Source: Kordiimonas aquimaris (GTDB taxonomy: Bacteria; Pseudomonadota; Alphaproteobacteria; Sphingomonadales; Kordiimonadaceae). From it: DNA of 64,000 nt. The position numbers were made by a program, and so were the translations under genes. Below are positions 48,436 through 58,664 of the stretch, piece after piece. The stretch is from NCBI RefSeq assembly GCF_025574485.1, contig NZ_JAOBPO010000003.1, positions 101,867 to 165,866 on the forward strand, read 5' to 3'. The notes beneath the pieces are model-generated. The model saw nothing but the letters and a program-made list of their open reading frames with translations, was not told the DNA's origin and did not search any database. Every line of letters starts with the position of its first letter. Positions within the stretch are counted from its first letter, which is position 1.

Positions 48436-49362
48436 ATGGCACAAATTACTGCCGCTCTCGTTAAAGAACTGCGCGAAATTTCTGGCGCAGGCATGATGGA
48501 CTGTAAAAAAGCACTCGGCGAAAACAACGGTGATCTTGACGCTGCTGTTGATTGGCTGCGTACAAAAGGTTTGGCCGCTGCTGCGAAAAAATCTGGCCGT
48601 GTAGCTGCTGAAGGTTTGGTTGCAGTTAAAGCAACTGGAACAAAAGCTGTCGCTGTAGAAATTAACTCAGAGACAGATTTTGTTGCACGTAACGAGCAAT
48701 TCCAAGAATTTGTTTCTAGCGTTGCATCTGTTTCAATGGAAACAGGCAATGATATGGACGCATTGGCTGCTGCAACATACCCAGGGGCATCAAAAACTGT
48801 TGCTGAAACATTAACAGACACAATTGCTAAAATTGGTGAGAACATGACATTGCGTCGTGCAGCAACCGTTGAAGTTGATACTGGCCTTGTTGCTACATAT
48901 ATCCACAGTTCTGTTGCTGATGGAATGGGCAAGATTGCCGTTCTTGTTGGCTTGAAATCAGAAGCTAGTGAAGATGTACTTGCACCACTTGGCAAACAAC
49001 TAGCTATGCATATCGCCGCGGCAAACCCAGCATCACTGAATGAAGCTGACCTTGACCCGGAACTTGTTGAGCGTGAGAAACAGGTTCAAATTGAAAAGGC
49101 ACGCGAGTCTGGTAAGCCAGAAGAAATCATTGAAAAAATGATTATTGGTCGCATGCGTAAATACTTTGAAGAAGTTGTACTGTTGAACCAGATTTTCGTA
49201 ATTGATGGTGAAACGCCAGTAAACAAGGTTATCGCTGCTGCTGCCAAAGAGGCAGGTACCGCAATTGAACTTACTCAATTTGTTCGCCTTGAAATGGGTG
49301 AAGGTCTTGAGAAAAAAGAAGATGATTTTGCCGCTGAAGTAGCTGCTGCTGCAGGCGTTTAA
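48436..49362 (+). CDS. tsf: Elongation factor Ts
   Basis: EF-Ts regenerates EF-Tu-GTP. It has 308 residues. The N-terminal UBA-like module has [13 protein letters not shown] and [12 protein letters not shown]-type sequence ([15 protein letters not shown]). The two subdomains of the dimerisation region follow. AAGGAG lies seven bases before the ATG. It is the second gene of the rpsB-tsf pair and is closed by a strong terminator. Confidence 0.97.
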   Translation: MAQITAALVKELREISGAGMMDCKKALGENNGDLDAAVDWLRTKGLAAAAKKSGRVAAEGLVAVKATGTKAVAVEINSETDFVARNEQFQEFVSSVASVSMETGNDMDALAAATYPGASKTVAETLTDTIAKIGENMTLRRAATVEVDTGLVATYIHSSVADGMGKIAVLVGLKSEASEDVLAPLGKQLAMHIAAANPASLNEADLDPELVEREKQVQIEKARESGKPEEIIEKMIIGRMRKYFEEVVLLNQIFVIDGETPVNKVIAAAAKEAGTAIELTQFVRLEMGEGLEKKEDDFAAEVAAAAGV

Positions 49363-49380
49363 GTCAATCTGCTCTATTTA

Positions 49381-49411
49381 AAGGCTCGAGCTTCCCGCTC
49401 GGGCCTTTTTT
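49381..49411 (+). terminator. Rho-independent terminator after tsf
   Basis: AAGGCTCGAGC, loop TTCCC, GCTCGGGCCTT: an 11-base stem with one wobble, ending in a run of six T residues. Confidence 0.92.
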
Positions 49412-49534
49412 GTATCCATTTTAATAAAATTGACTTTTCTGCACATTCAAATGTGGTCAATAGTGCTCTAAGCGGATAAGCTGCACAACACTGTGGGGGC
49501 AGCACTATTCAGTGTAGGAACAAAAGGGTTAAAA

Positions 49535-50251
49535 ATGTCTCAGACACCACTCTACAAACGCATCCTTTTAAAATTATCTGGCGAAGCTTTAATGGGCAAT
49601 GGCTCATATGGCATTGACCCTGAAACGGCTGCACGCGTATCGCGTGAAGTTAAGCAGGCGAGAGATATTGGAACCGAAGTATGTATCGTTGTTGGGGGAG
49701 GAAATATATTCAGGGGCATTAAAGGTGCAGCAGAAGGTTTAGATCGTTCTACTGCTGATCATATGGGTATGCTGGCAACAGTGATGAACGCCTTGGCATT
49801 GCAAAACGCTTTAGAAAAAGTAGGGGTGGACACACGCGTTCTCTCAGCAATCCCGATGGCAAGTGTCAGCGAACCATATATTCGGCGCCGCGCCATACGC
49901 CATTTGGAAAAGGGGCGTGTTGTTATTTTTGCCGCGGGCACGGGAAATCCATTCTTCACAACAGATACAGCAGCAGCACTGCGCGCCGCTGAAATGAACT
50001 GTGACGCCTTACTTAAGGGAACACAAGTTGACGGCGTATACAATGCTGATCCGAAACTTGACCTAAGTGCAACAAGATATGAAAAATTAAGTTATATGGA
50101 TGTGTTAAGCCAAGACCTTAAGGTAATGGATGCATCAGCTATTTCTTTGAGTAGAGAGAATAACATTCCTATCGTTGTGTTTTCTATTCACACTGAGAAC
50201 GAGCTGGTTAATGTCCTTAACGGCGCTGGTACATGCACAACTGTAGGCTAG
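49535..50251 (+). CDS. pyrH: Uridylate kinase
   Basis: PyrH phosphorylates UMP to UDP. It has 238 residues from the ATG at 49535, which follows AAAGGG; the open frame from 49493 starts in the leader. Family signatures are LLKLSGEAL near the N-terminus, [10 protein letters not shown] and, toward the end, [14 protein letters not shown]. It lies ten bases upstream of frr, a standard pairing. Confidence 0.97.
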   Translation: MSQTPLYKRILLKLSGEALMGNGSYGIDPETAARVSREVKQARDIGTEVCIVVGGGNIFRGIKGAAEGLDRSTADHMGMLATVMNALALQNALEKVGVDTRVLSAIPMASVSEPYIRRRAIRHLEKGRVVIFAAGTGNPFFTTDTAAALRAAEMNCDALLKGTQVDGVYNADPKLDLSATRYEKLSYMDVLSQDLKVMDASAISLSRENNIPIVVFSIHTENELVNVLNGAGTCTTVG

Positions 50252-50261
50252 GAGAGACGAT

Positions 50262-50825
50262 ATGAGCAACGATGAGATTGACCTTGATGATATTGAACGC
50301 CGGATGAAAGGTGCTGTAGAAGCACTTCGGCATGAGTTTGCTGGCTTGCGGACAGGCAGGGCAACCACGAGCCTTTTGGACCCAGTTGTCGTTGACGTTT
50401 ACGGTGCAAGCATGCCGCTTAATCAAGTTGGCACTGTAACGGTGCCTGAACCTCGCATGCTCTCGGTACAAGTTTGGGATAAGGCAAATGGACAGGCTGT
50501 GGAAAAAGCCATACGCAATGCCGGGCTGGGCCTTAATCCGATGCTCGATGGACAACTTGTTCGTATTCCTATTCCGGAGTTGAACGAAGAACGCCGGGCT
50601 GAACTCGCTAAAGTTGCCGCAAAATATGCAGAGCAGGGACGCATTGCTATCCGGAATGTTCGCCGCGATGGTATGGATACTCTAAAGCGGCAAGAAAAAG
50701 ACAAATCTATTAGCGAAGATGATCACAAAATGTATGCTGATGAAGTACAGGAACTGACAAATCAGTACGTCGCAAGCATCGATGAAACATTGCAGGCAAA
50801 AGAAGCAGAAATAATGCAGGTTTAA
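50262..50825 (+). CDS. frr: Ribosome recycling factor
   Basis: RRF splits post-termination ribosomes with EF-G. It has 187 residues, the standard size. The sequence shows [25 protein letters not shown] and the helical bundle ending [16 protein letters not shown] before the C-terminal helix. It is followed by uppS after four bases. Confidence 0.97.
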   Translation: MSNDEIDLDDIERRMKGAVEALRHEFAGLRTGRATTSLLDPVVVDVYGASMPLNQVGTVTVPEPRMLSVQVWDKANGQAVEKAIRNAGLGLNPMLDGQLVRIPIPELNEERRAELAKVAAKYAEQGRIAIRNVRRDGMDTLKRQEKDKSISEDDHKMYADEVQELTNQYVASIDETLQAKEAEIMQV

Positions 50826-50829
50826 GCAA

Positions 50830-51579
50830 ATGGTTTTGCAAGCTGTCGCAGACATACCTGCTGAAACAGGCCAGGCGCCCACACCACCTAAGCATGTTGC
50901 CATCATTATGGATGGCAATGGCCGCTGGGCTGCTCGCTCTGGAGTGTCTCGCAGCAGAGGCCATCGTAAGGGCGCTGACGCCGTAAAAGAGGCGATAGAG
51001 GGCGCTATTATCAATAACGTACAGTATTTAACTCTGTATGCGTTTTCATCGGAAAACTGGAACCGACCAGAAGACGAAGTAACTGACCTGATGGGCTTGT
51101 TGAAAATGTATCTTAAAAAAGAGATACGTACACTCAACAAAGAAGGTGTTTGCCTAAAAGTTATTGGTTGCCGCGATACACTTTCCCCAGACATTCTGAA
51201 ACTGATTGATAAAGCCGAGGCGCTTACGAAAAGCAATACTCGAATTACACTCGTGATAGCTCTTAGTTACGGTTCACGCGATGAAATTACTCTTGCAGTA
51301 AAAGAGATTGCATCCAAGGTCGGTCTAGGAACGCTAAAACCTAATGATATTTCAGAGAAAACAATCGAGGAACATCTGTTCACAAGTAAAATACCTGATC
51401 CGGACCTGCTAATTAGAACGAGTGGTGAGCAACGCCTTTCAAACTTTTTGTTATGGCAGTCAGCTTATACTGAATTTTTGTTCTTACCTGTTTTGTGGCC
51501 TGATTTTACACAGCAAACGTTTACTGATGCAGTTTTAGAGTTTCAATCTCGAGACCGCCGCTATGGTGCAAGGCCATAA
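50830..51579 (+). CDS. uppS: Undecaprenyl diphosphate synthase
   Basis: UppS makes the C55 lipid carrier used for peptidoglycan and surface polysaccharide. It has 249 residues. The catalytic loop VAIIMDGNGRWA is at about 24-35, and the C-terminal signature RTSGEQRLSNFLLWQ with YTEFLFLP is intact. It is translationally close to frr (four bases) and precedes cdsA. Confidence 0.96.
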   Translation: MVLQAVADIPAETGQAPTPPKHVAIIMDGNGRWAARSGVSRSRGHRKGADAVKEAIEGAIINNVQYLTLYAFSSENWNRPEDEVTDLMGLLKMYLKKEIRTLNKEGVCLKVIGCRDTLSPDILKLIDKAEALTKSNTRITLVIALSYGSRDEITLAVKEIASKVGLGTLKPNDISEKTIEEHLFTSKIPDPDLLIRTSGEQRLSNFLLWQSAYTEFLFLPVLWPDFTQQTFTDAVLEFQSRDRRYGARP

Positions 51580-51602
51580 TTGTTGGGCAAGGACTCACAT
51601 AA

Positions 51603-52445
51603 ATGCCACTAGGTTTATCAGATAACCTTTTTAAGCGAATTATTTCGGCATTAGCGCTTCTGCCTGTCGTGCTGGGCGCGATATATCTTGGTGATTGGTG
51701 GTTCTATACGCTTCTCGTTATAGGTGGCTACATGATGACCACTGAATGGCACATGATGTTAAAAAATAATCAAAAGCCATACATCATAGGATCGTTTCTA
51801 TGCGTATCCACACTTCCTTTGCCAATTCTTGTTTTTCAAACAGAAGAAACACAGTTTGCATTGTGGACAATTGGAATCATCCTGCTGTTTGCACTAATTT
51901 TACTCTTATACAGACCGGCCAAACTCAGCCAAATCGATAGTTCAGCCAGTGTAGCAACAAGCTTATCAGGTGTTGCTTATATTGGATTAGCAATTTTGTC
52001 TTTAATGTGGTTACGGCATTTAGATAATGATGGCTTGTTGGTTATTTGGTTGTTTTTTGCTGTATGGGCAATGGATGTTGGCGGGTATTTTGCGGGTAAG
52101 TCAATTGGCGGACCAAAACTAGCTCCGTCGATAAGCCCCAAGAAAACATGGGCAGGGTTAATTGGTGGCATGTTGTTAGCCGCATTGGTGTCACTGGTTA
52201 TCAGTTATCTATTTGGGTGGGGCACACCGCTGAATTTTGCAATCGCTGGTGCAGTTGTCGCATTAGTCGCACAACTTGGTGACCTATACGAAAGTGCTAT
52301 CAAGCGACATATGGATATTAAAGATAGTGGATCAATTATTCCCGGCCATGGCGGTATTCTTGATCGTGTGGACGGTATTATTTTTGCCGCACCTTTTACC
52401 GCGCTCGTTATTGCTGTCGCTATTCTAAACGGTGCAGGGCAATAA
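51603..52445 (+). CDS. cdsA: Phosphatidate cytidylyltransferase
   Basis: CdsA makes CDP-diacylglycerol, the branch point of phospholipid synthesis. It has 280 residues and about eight membrane segments. The family signature, spanning about residues 228-250, is present (SAIKRHMDIKDSGS, then GHGGILDRVDG). It lies between uppS and dxr and its stop abuts the dxr start. Confidence 0.95.
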   Translation: MPLGLSDNLFKRIISALALLPVVLGAIYLGDWWFYTLLVIGGYMMTTEWHMMLKNNQKPYIIGSFLCVSTLPLPILVFQTEETQFALWTIGIILLFALILLLYRPAKLSQIDSSASVATSLSGVAYIGLAILSLMWLRHLDNDGLLVIWLFFAVWAMDVGGYFAGKSIGGPKLAPSISPKKTWAGLIGGMLLAALVSLVISYLFGWGTPLNFAIAGAVVALVAQLGDLYESAIKRHMDIKDSGSIIPGHGGILDRVDGIIFAAPFTALVIAVAILNGAGQ

Positions 52446-53618
52446 ATGAGCACCGTTAAGCCAAGACGTATTACTGTATTAGGAGCCACCGGCTCTATTG
52501 GCATGAGTACTCTCGATTTAGTGCGCCGTAATCCAGACAAGTTTATCATTTCTGCCTTAACCGCTAACAGCAATGCACAAGCTCTAGCAAAGCTTGCGAT
52601 TGAATTTAACGCAGAACTCGCAGTTGTTGCTGACCCAAAGCAATATAGGCTTCTAAAGGAGCTACTGGCCGGTACTGCTATTCAAATAGCAGTTGGAGAA
52701 GAGGGGTTGATACAAGCTGCAACGCTCAATGCAGATTTTGTAATGTCAGCCATTGTAGGAGCTGCCGGCTTAAGGCCGACTTTATCTGCTATAAGATGCG
52801 GCACAACTATTGGCCTCGCTAACAAAGAAAGCCTTGTCTGCGCTGGCGATATTATGATGCAAGAAGCGATAACGCATAAGACAAAAATCATGCCTGTCGA
52901 TTCTGAACATAATGCAATTTTTCAGGTTTTTGATAACGCCGAAAACAATAGCGTCGAGAAAATCATATTGACCGCTTCAGGCGGTCCGTTTTTGGGCCGA
53001 GACCAGAAAAGCCTAAAAAATGTCACCCCCAGCGAAGCCATTAAGCATCCAAACTGGGAAATGGGTCAAAAAATATCGATCGATTCTGCCACAATGATGA
53101 ATAAAGGCCTTGAAGTTATCGAAGCCTTTCATCTCTTTCCTGTCTCGACTAAACAAATTGAAGTATTGGTACATCCACAGTCCGTTATACATTCCATGGT
53201 TCAGTATGTAGATGGAAGTGTTCTCGCTCAACTTGGCAGCCCGGATATGCGTACGCCAATTGCATACAGTCTTGCATGGCCTGAACGCATGCATGCTCCG
53301 GTTGATCGCTTATCTCTTGCTGAAATAGGGCAACTTTCATTTTTTACGCCTGATTTGGAAGCTTTCCCTTGCTTGCGTCTCGCGACAGAAGCTCTGCATG
53401 CAGGAGGTAGTGCTTCCATTGTTTTAAATGCTGCCAATGAAATTGCTGTTGAAGCATTTTTAAACAAGAAAATTTCTTTTACGGATATTTCATCTGTTGT
53501 TCAGGAAGTATTAGGCAAAAACGACATGAAAGCGCCACATTCACTTTCGATGGTGTTCGAAATAGATGAGAATGCGCGACGAAATGCAGAAAATACAATT
53601 TTAAACTCATTTTTATAA
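52446..53618 (+). CDS. dxr: 1-deoxy-D-xylulose 5-phosphate reductoisomerase
   Basis: Dxr makes 2-C-methyl-D-erythritol 4-phosphate, the committed step of the MEP isoprenoid pathway, using NADPH. It has 390 residues. The Rossmann motif GATGSIG is at about 10-16. Substrate and metal-binding segments VDSEHNAIFQ, TASGGPF and the later SATMMNKGLEVIEA region are present. It starts directly after the cdsA stop. Confidence 0.96.
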   Translation: MSTVKPRRITVLGATGSIGMSTLDLVRRNPDKFIISALTANSNAQALAKLAIEFNAELAVVADPKQYRLLKELLAGTAIQIAVGEEGLIQAATLNADFVMSAIVGAAGLRPTLSAIRCGTTIGLANKESLVCAGDIMMQEAITHKTKIMPVDSEHNAIFQVFDNAENNSVEKIILTASGGPFLGRDQKSLKNVTPSEAIKHPNWEMGQKISIDSATMMNKGLEVIEAFHLFPVSTKQIEVLVHPQSVIHSMVQYVDGSVLAQLGSPDMRTPIAYSLAWPERMHAPVDRLSLAEIGQLSFFTPDLEAFPCLRLATEALHAGGSASIVLNAANEIAVEAFLNKKISFTDISSVVQEVLGKNDMKAPHSLSMVFEIDENARRNAENTILNSFL

Positions 53619-53672
53619 AACATTCGCGGTATAAACACGGATGCAAACGACATAGCGATATGGAAGACTAAA

Positions 53673-54782
53673 ATGGAAACTGAAGGTCCAGGTTTACTAT
53701 TTACGATTGCTGCCTTTATAGGCGGGTTTTCAATTCTGGTTTTTATTCACGAATGGGGTCATTTTATTGTTGCCCGTATATTCGGTGTAAAAGTGGATAC
53801 TTTCTCTATCGGTATGGGAAAAGAACTTTTTGGCCGTACTGATCGCAACGGTACCCGCTGGAAAGTTAGTGCATTTCCAATAGGAGGGTATGTTAAATTC
53901 TTTGGAGATGCATCTGCCGCCAGTAACCCTGGTGACATTCCAAATGACATGCCAGAACACGAGAAAGCCGTTTGTTATCATTTCAAACCTCTCTGGCAAC
54001 GTGCGCTTATCGTCTTTGCCGGTCCAGCAGTTAACCTTATTGCTGCGGCTGTAGTTTTTGCAGGTTTCTTCCTTAATTACGGCGTCGGCATATCTGAGCC
54101 TATTATTGCTAGTGTACAGGAAGAGTCGGCTGCTGAAGCCGCTGGGCTATTGGTAGATGACAGAATTCTGTCTGTTAACGGCGACACCATTGAGCGTTTC
54201 AGTGATGTTGGTGCCATTATCCGTCTTTATCCAGCAGGCCGTGTGCCAATTGTCATTGAAAGATCAGGTAATACACAAACGGTTATGGTTGAACTCGGAG
54301 TTCGCTATATGGAAGACCGGTTTGGCAACCGCTATCCATATGGCCACCTAGGTGTACAATCTCCGCCATTAACGCGAGTGGAATTAGGCCCAATTGGAGC
54401 ACTCGGCGAGGGTTTCCGTCAAACAGCCTCAATGGCCGACAGTATGTTTACAACGCTTGGTCAAATGGTAATCGGTTTACGTTCTGTAAAAGAGTTAGGT
54501 GGTCCAGCGCGTATAGCCAACATGGTGGGTGAAGCCGCCCATATTAGTTTCGAAAATTTTGTTTGGATCCTTGCTATCCTCTCTCTAAATCTAGGCATAG
54601 TTAATTTATTACCGATTCCAATGCTGGATGGTGGTCATTTGTTGTTCTATGGCTTGGAGGCATTGAAGGGGTCACCACTTAGTAAGAAGGCCCAAGAAGT
54701 CAGTTTTACTGCCGGAATGGCAATAATGTTCATTTTTATGGTTCTTGTGACATTGAATGACTTGCAATCCATGGCACTCTAG
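53673..54782 (+). CDS. rseP: Site-2 protease RseP
   Basis: RseP is an intramembrane zinc metalloprotease that cleaves anti-sigma factors and signal peptides. It has 369 residues. The zinc motif HEWGH is at residues 26-30, and the third ligand region LDG is at 318-320 (PMLDGGHLLF). One PDZ domain lies at about 115-200, against two in E. coli, as in many Alphaproteobacteria. Four membrane segments are visible. It sits directly before bamA. Confidence 0.95.
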   Translation: METEGPGLLFTIAAFIGGFSILVFIHEWGHFIVARIFGVKVDTFSIGMGKELFGRTDRNGTRWKVSAFPIGGYVKFFGDASAASNPGDIPNDMPEHEKAVCYHFKPLWQRALIVFAGPAVNLIAAAVVFAGFFLNYGVGISEPIIASVQEESAAEAAGLLVDDRILSVNGDTIERFSDVGAIIRLYPAGRVPIVIERSGNTQTVMVELGVRYMEDRFGNRYPYGHLGVQSPPLTRVELGPIGALGEGFRQTASMADSMFTTLGQMVIGLRSVKELGGPARIANMVGEAAHISFENFVWILAILSLNLGIVNLLPIPMLDGGHLLFYGLEALKGSPLSKKAQEVSFTAGMAIMFIFMVLVTLNDLQSMAL

Positions 54783-54800
54783 GCCAATTTCACCGCCATT

Positions 54801-57428
54801 ATGCAGAAGACTTTTAGATTGGGTCAAAACTTGAGTTTATTACCTATGCGCATTATCAAGCCCGTGTTGTTGTTTTTGGGTTTATATCTGTCCTTTATTC
54901 TAGGCAGCAATGCAACTGCACAACAACCCGCTGCAGAGCAGCAGGTGCCGATCATTCAACAAATCAGCGTTTCGGGTAACGAGCGTGTTGAACCGGAAAC
55001 AATTGCATCTTATTTATCAGTTCGCCCTGGTGACCCTTTTGATCCCTCATTGCTTGACGCGAGCCTAAAATCTTTGTTCGCCACCGGTTTGTTTTCTGAT
55101 GTTGAGCTAACGGAGCGCGGCGGCGCGTTGATCGTCCGCGTTGTTGAAAATCCAATTATCAACCGGATTATTTTTGAAGGTAATAAGAAGCTTGATAACG
55201 AAGAACTTGCTGAAGAAGTTCGCTTACGCCCACGTCAGGTATTTACACGGGCACGCGTTCGTTCAGATGTTCAACGCATGCTTGAGCTGTACCGCCGTTC
55301 TGGCCGTTTCGCTGCCATCATCGAACCCAAAGTAGTACAACGTGAACAAAACCGCGTCGATTTGGTTTTTGAAATTCAAGAAGGCCCAAAAACCAAAGTA
55401 AGTAAAATCAACTTCATTGGTAACAAAGTATACGGCGATGGCGACCTGCGTGACGTGTTGGCAACAAAGCAAGCACGTTGGTGGAAAATTTTTACTTCTA
55501 ATGACACATTTGACCCTGACAGGCTTGCATACGATCAACAGGTTTTGCGTCAGCACTATCTTAATGAAGGTTACGCTGACTTTCGGGTAGTGTCAGCCGT
55601 ATCAGAGCTTACGCCGAACCGTGAAGATTTCTTTATTACCTTCACTGTCGAAGAAGGCGAGATTTACACCTTTGGTGAAATCAAGGTGGAAAGTGAAATA
55701 CGCGACATTAATGAAGACCTGTTTCGTGCATTCTTGTTGATGCGTGAAGGTGCAAATTATAACGCTGAAGCAATTGAAAACTCAATTGAATCACTTTCAA
55801 ATGCAGCTGGTTTACTTGGTTATGCATTTGTTGATGTGCGACCGCAAATTAACAGAGACCGTGAAAACCGGATCATGAACATTACATTCCGTATTCTTGA
55901 TGCACCGCGTGTTTATGTGGAGCGCATTAATATTAAAGGTAACGTTGTAACCCTTGACAAAGTTGTCCGCCGTGAATTCCGTTTGCAAGAGGGCGATGCT
56001 TTCAACTCTGCACTTGTTTCGCGGTCTGAAAATCGTTTGCGCCGTCTAGATTTCTTCCGTGAAGTTGAAATTGAGCAACTGCAAGGCTCGTTGCCGGACC
56101 GACTTGTGCTAGATGTAACTGTCGATGAGCAGGCAACTGGTGAATTGAACCTTGGGGCAGGCTTTTCCAGTTTGGAAAACTTTATTTTCGACTTCTCAAT
56201 TCGCCAGCGAAATTTCCAAGGTAAAGCACATGATTTACGCCTCGGCGTTCGTTTATCTGGCACACGACAAGAAATTGACCTCGGCTTTACAGAGCCGTAT
56301 TTCTTGGGTCGCCGCGTTGCAGCAGGCTTTGATATATTTGCACGTAGAATTGATTCTACAAACTTTGGTTCATTTTTTAACACCAACTCACTTGGCTTTT
56401 CCTTAAGAGCAGGTATGGCGCTTAATGAATACTGGACATTGTCTACACGCTACACACTGCGTCAGGATGATGTTTCTGTGCCAAATGGTTTGTTGAACTC
56501 CACATTCGCGTCCTTTGTTAGCAACGTTCAAGCCTCCTTGAACGGGGACCCAGCTAATGACCAGCTTGTTTTGGATCGGTTTGACCTTAACAACGACGGT
56601 GAGATTACCGCTGATGATTTTGATACTAACGCTGACGGGGACTTTAGCGATGTTGAGTTAGCGGTGGGTCTTGGACGTTCGCTTCAGGAATCTCTCGGAA
56701 AACGTTTCCAGTCAATTGTTGGATACTCTTTAAACTACAATACACTTAATAGCTTCATTCGACCAACTAGAGGTAATCGCATAACCTTTAGCCAGGACTT
56801 TGCAGGACTCGGCGGCGATGTAAGATATATTAGAAGCCAGTTAAATCTTGATAACTATTGGACACCTTGGGCAGGTTGGACCTTCCGCTTAGGTGGTGAA
56901 GCTGGATTAATTGAAGGGTTAGGACAAGGCATTCTGGTTTCTGATCGCTTCTATATTGGTGGCCCACGTATTCGTGGTTTTGATATCGCAGGGATCGGAC
57001 CACGCGACTTCTCAGGCACAACCACAGGCTCAAGAAGCGCACGTGGTGGCACCGCATTCTATATTACTCGCGGCGAGCTTTTCTTCCCGTTAGGGGATGC
57101 TGCGCTTGAATCTGGCATTAATGCATCTGTATTCGTTGACGCTGGCTCCTTGTTCCGCGGCCAAATTGATGATAGTCCCAATTGTGAATTTAGTAGAAGA
57201 GAGTTCGAGGACTTCCAAACTGCGTCAGCAGAAGATCCTTCACTCGTATTTGGTTTTAATACCAACTGTATCGCAGGTGATTCAATATCACCTCGTGTAG
57301 CCGTTGGTATTGGCTTCTCATGGCAGTCGCCATTTGGGCCATTCCGTATCGATTTAACACGTGCTCTTAAGCGTCAGCTTGGTGACCGTACACAAACGCT
57401 ACAGTTCAATGTAGGCACAACATTTTAA
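54801..57428 (+). CDS. bamA: Outer membrane protein assembly factor BamA
   Basis: BamA folds and inserts beta-barrel proteins. It has 875 residues from the ATG at 54801. A signal peptide is seen (hydrophobic segment, then ATAQQ); an ATG at 54846 would give a shorter signal. Five POTRA domains fill about 50-390, and the barrel follows, ending in an aromatic C-terminus (FNVGTTF). The barrel signature GGPRIRGFDIAGIGPRD is present. Unusual: two tandem EF-hand-like loops at 595-606 and 608-619. BamA follows rseP and precedes the OmpH gene. Confidence 0.95.
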   Translation: MQKTFRLGQNLSLLPMRIIKPVLLFLGLYLSFILGSNATAQQPAAEQQVPIIQQISVSGNERVEPETIASYLSVRPGDPFDPSLLDASLKSLFATGLFSDVELTERGGALIVRVVENPIINRIIFEGNKKLDNEELAEEVRLRPRQVFTRARVRSDVQRMLELYRRSGRFAAIIEPKVVQREQNRVDLVFEIQEGPKTKVSKINFIGNKVYGDGDLRDVLATKQARWWKIFTSNDTFDPDRLAYDQQVLRQHYLNEGYADFRVVSAVSELTPNREDFFITFTVEEGEIYTFGEIKVESEIRDINEDLFRAFLLMREGANYNAEAIENSIESLSNAAGLLGYAFVDVRPQINRDRENRIMNITFRILDAPRVYVERINIKGNVVTLDKVVRREFRLQEGDAFNSALVSRSENRLRRLDFFREVEIEQLQGSLPDRLVLDVTVDEQATGELNLGAGFSSLENFIFDFSIRQRNFQGKAHDLRLGVRLSGTRQEIDLGFTEPYFLGRRVAAGFDIFARRIDSTNFGSFFNTNSLGFSLRAGMALNEYWTLSTRYTLRQDDVSVPNGLLNSTFASFVSNVQASLNGDPANDQLVLDRFDLNNDGEITADDFDTNADGDFSDVELAVGLGRSLQESLGKRFQSIVGYSLNYNTLNSFIRPTRGNRITFSQDFAGLGGDVRYIRSQLNLDNYWTPWAGWTFRLGGEAGLIEGLGQGILVSDRFYIGGPRIRGFDIAGIGPRDFSGTTTGSRSARGGTAFYITRGELFFPLGDAALESGINASVFVDAGSLFRGQIDDSPNCEFSRREFEDFQTASAEDPSLVFGFNTNCIAGDSISPRVAVGIGFSWQSPFGPFRIDLTRALKRQLGDRTQTLQFNVGTTF

Positions 57429-57447
57429 AAGTTCATGGGGTATAACA

Positions 57448-58116
57448 ATGAACACCGTACTTAAAACGATCAAATTTGCGACAGCTGGCCTATTGGCAGC
57501 GGCAACAATATCAACTGCTTCACTTGCAGACATCCTGCTAGTTGATGACGAGCGTGTTGAGCGTGAAGCTGCTGCATACAAAGACTTTAACTTACAGACG
57601 ACGCAAATTCGCGAGTCTATTCTGGCACTACGTAATCGCCTCGCACGGGGTGGTACATTTGAGCAAGCACTTGCCGATTTTTCAAATCGTCAAAAAGCTG
57701 CATTTGATGATCTTGAAAAGCGTAAATCATTAATCGGTAACGACGCTTATCAGGCTGAATTTGCTCAAAAAGAAGCTGAGTATCAAGCCGAAGGTGCTAA
57801 CCTTCAACGTAGCTATCAAAACGAAACAGAGCAGCTACAACGCTTGGAACTCGTATTCGATCGCTTGCGTCAAGAAGCTCAAACACAAGTAGAACGCGCA
57901 CGTCAACCGGTTATACGTAATATACTCAAAGACCGTAGCGCAAAAATTATTATGCGCAAACGTTTGGTAATGGGTTCGGCAAGTGGTCTTGATGTTACAA
58001 CAGAATTTATCGAGCAGCTAGACGTTGAGCTACCAGCAGTAACGCTTGCTTTGTTGCAACAACAGCAGCAACAACCAGCAGCTGAAGGCGCAACACCTGA
58101 ACAGGGTGGCAATTAA
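57448..58116 (+). CDS. OmpH/Skp family periplasmic chaperone
   Basis: A 222-residue protein with a signal peptide (about 1-30, ending near SLA-DI) and a long charged helical region rich in Gln, Glu, Arg and Lys, as in Skp/OmpH. Skp holds unfolded outer-membrane proteins for BamA. The C-terminus is low-complexity (QQQQQQPAAEGATPEQGG). It lies 20 bases after bamA, the common position. Confidence 0.85.
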   Translation: MNTVLKTIKFATAGLLAAATISTASLADILLVDDERVEREAAAYKDFNLQTTQIRESILALRNRLARGGTFEQALADFSNRQKAAFDDLEKRKSLIGNDAYQAEFAQKEAEYQAEGANLQRSYQNETEQLQRLELVFDRLRQEAQTQVERARQPVIRNILKDRSAKIIMRKRLVMGSASGLDVTTEFIEQLDVELPAVTLALLQQQQQQPAAEGATPEQGGN

Positions 58117-58150
58117 TCAGAGCAACTGATTAAGCGAATGGGAGGCTTTA

Positions 58151-58588
58151 ATGGAACTATCCATTGCTGAAATAATGGAAATGATACCTCATAGGTATCC
58201 TTTCCTACTGGTTGATAAAGTGGTGGACATTGTTCACGGTGAAAGTGCAACCGGCATCAAGAATGTGACAATGAATGAGCCATTCTTTCCAGGTCATTTT
58301 CCTCAAAAACCAGTAATGCCAGGCGTTCTAATATTAGAAGCCATGGCTCAAACAGCTGGCGTTATAGCCATTCAGTACTTAGGCGATGATGCCAAAGGTA
58401 AAGTTGTTTACTTCATGGGTATCGACGGAGCGAAATTTCGTAGACCAGTAGTACCTGGTGATGTACTATATATGAAGCTCACGAAAACACGTGGTGGTGG
58501 GGCAGTTTGGAAGTTTGATGCTGAAGCCTACGTCGATGATGAATTAGTCGCTCAAGCAAAACTAACGGCAATGTTGGGCGCCGAATAA
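58151..58588 (+). CDS. fabZ: 3-hydroxyacyl-ACP dehydratase FabZ
   Basis: FabZ dehydrates 3-hydroxyacyl-ACP in fatty acid elongation. It has 145 residues and a hot-dog fold. The catalytic pair is His49 ([15 protein letters not shown]) and Glu63 ([11 protein letters not shown]). In most relatives fabZ lies between lpxD and lpxA; here it directly follows the OmpH gene and precedes gltA, with no lpx gene on either side. Confidence 0.95.
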   Translation: MELSIAEIMEMIPHRYPFLLVDKVVDIVHGESATGIKNVTMNEPFFPGHFPQKPVMPGVLILEAMAQTAGVIAIQYLGDDAKGKVVYFMGIDGAKFRRPVVPGDVLYMKLTKTRGGGAVWKFDAEAYVDDELVAQAKLTAMLGAE

Positions 58589-58606
58589 ACTTCATTTTTA
58601 CTAGCA

Positions 58607-58638
58607 ACAAAAAAAGCCGACCACATTGTGGTCGACTT
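58607..58638. terminator. Bidirectional terminator between fabZ and gltA
   Basis: AAAAGCCGACCAC, loop ATT, GTGGTCGACTTTT: a stem of about 12 bases with one mismatch, with an A-run before and T-run after, so it works for both convergent genes. Confidence 0.88.
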
Positions 58639-58664
58639 TTCTGTAACAACATCTATTCTCAGGT

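Noticed and set aside
48033-48995. Long open frame (320 codons) antisense to the end of rpsB and start of tsf
   Set aside because: It is the mirror of Lys/Ala-rich codons, giving a Ser/Phe/Ala low-complexity product with no start signal; the plus-strand genes are certain.
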